5,455 nucleotides of DNA from Syntrophales bacterium (GTDB lineage: Bacteria > Desulfobacterota > Syntrophia > Syntrophales > UBA5619), in assembly GCA_028712015.1 (NCBI GenBank), contig JAQTRB010000130.1, positions 1 to 5,455 on the forward strand, read 5' to 3'. Positions 5,032 to 5,455 of this stretch are shown in pieces. The notes beneath the pieces were generated by a model. That model was not told the DNA's origin and ran no database searches. It saw only the letters and a program-made list of their open reading frames with translations. Numbering within the stretch: position 1 is the stretch's first letter; each line of letters opens with the position of its first letter. The translations under genes were made by a program, and so were the position numbers.

Positions 5032-5455
5032 TCAGGCGAGCTTAATCAGCATGGCCTCCAAAGTCAACGACTTATTGGCATTCCGGGCGATGGCGCCCAT
5101 CGCCGACTCGACCGCGGCGATGTTGCGCAGAAGATCGCGACCCGACAGGCGATCCGCGATCGTCTCGATCATCCCGGCCCGGTCCCGGAACATCAGTCCC
5201 TCCCGTTCCCGGGTCTCGCGGAAAATCAGGCTGTCCCGGTAACCGACCCGGAGGATCCGGAGGCCTTCGAGAATCTCCTCCCGCTCCTTCCCGAAACGGC
5301 CGGCCAACGCGATCCTTTTGAGCAGATCGGCCGGATCGTCCTGTGCGAGGTGATCCAGGATTCCGTCGCGTCGCGCGAGGTAGTCCTCCCGTTTCATCTC
5401 GATCGCCCGGCCGATACAGCCGCCGGACGAGGCGGCCAGGATTTCCGCCGCGACG
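5032..5455 (-). CDS. holB: DNA polymerase III delta prime subunit, C-terminal part (5' truncated by window)
   Basis: The minus-strand frame is open from the window edge to TGA 5034-5032 and gives 140 residues. It begins VAAEILAASSGGCIGRAIEM, which matches the delta-prime/DnaX-type clamp-loader phrase ending in S-G-G-x-x-G-R-A (helix at the end of the AAA+ lid domain). A helical C-terminal collar domain follows, ending NKSLTLEAMLIKLA. The N-K-x-L-x-L-E-x-M/L-x-x-x-L ending is typical of HolB collars. Delta prime is part of the clamp loader that places the beta clamp on DNA. Position directly upstream of ricT supports holB over dnaX. The AAA+ core lies outside the window. An internal ATG at 5397 is not the true start, because the frame and the family match continue through it. 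Confidence 0.85.
   Translation of the reverse strand, partial: VAAEILAASSGGCIGRAIEMKREDYLARRDGILDHLAQDDPADLLKRIALAGRFGKEREEILEGLRILRVGYRDSLIFRETREREGLMFRDRAGMIETIADRLSGRDLLRNIAAVESAMGAIARNANKSLTLEAMLIKLA

Noticed and set aside
1..5455. tRNA, rRNA, CRISPR array or replication origin
   Set aside because: I saw no cloverleaf-like segment, no regularly spaced repeats and no DnaA-box cluster on either strand by eye.

Overview
The window looks like a high-GC, Gram-negative chromosome. The gene order holB-ricT-metG and the overall protein character suggest a deltaproteobacterium-like lineage (Desulfobacterota/Syntrophales type). That placement is inferred from gene order and general similarity only.

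There are three blocks. (1) Bases 1-123 hold the last 40 codons of a GC-rich plus-strand gene that I do not recognise. (2) Bases about 124-2070 are visibly more AT-rich and have a different codon style. They hold a complete toxin-first higBA toxin-antitoxin operon with its own promoter and a candidate operator dyad, two antisense stretches that read like decayed protein genes, a strong orphan promoter, a (TG)8 microsatellite, and a hot-dog-fold thioesterase whose active-site pattern resembles the enediyne CalE7/DynE7 group. (3) Bases 2107-5455 return to high GC and carry a minus-strand housekeeping operon read right to left: the C-terminus of holB (DNA polymerase III delta prime), ricT/yaaT (PSP1-domain Fe-S protein) and metG (methionyl-tRNA synthetase with a C-terminal tRNA-binding domain). 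A long imperfect inverted repeat lies between ricT and metG.

The most interesting structural observation concerns the middle block. A near-identical 15-base motif lies at its left edge (134-148), 10 bases after the first gene's stop, and at its right edge (2069-2083). At the right edge it forms the 5' arm of a G/C-rich hairpin followed by a T-tract. Removing everything between the copies would leave one intact intrinsic terminator directly behind the first gene and convergent with metG. The block therefore looks like a roughly 1.9 kb acquisition that split and duplicated part of a terminator. No transposase or integrase is intact, so the mechanism is unknown.

Functionally, higBA is a self-contained addiction module and the thioesterase is probably transcribed on its own. 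The holB-ricT-metG genes form an ordinary replication/translation operon.
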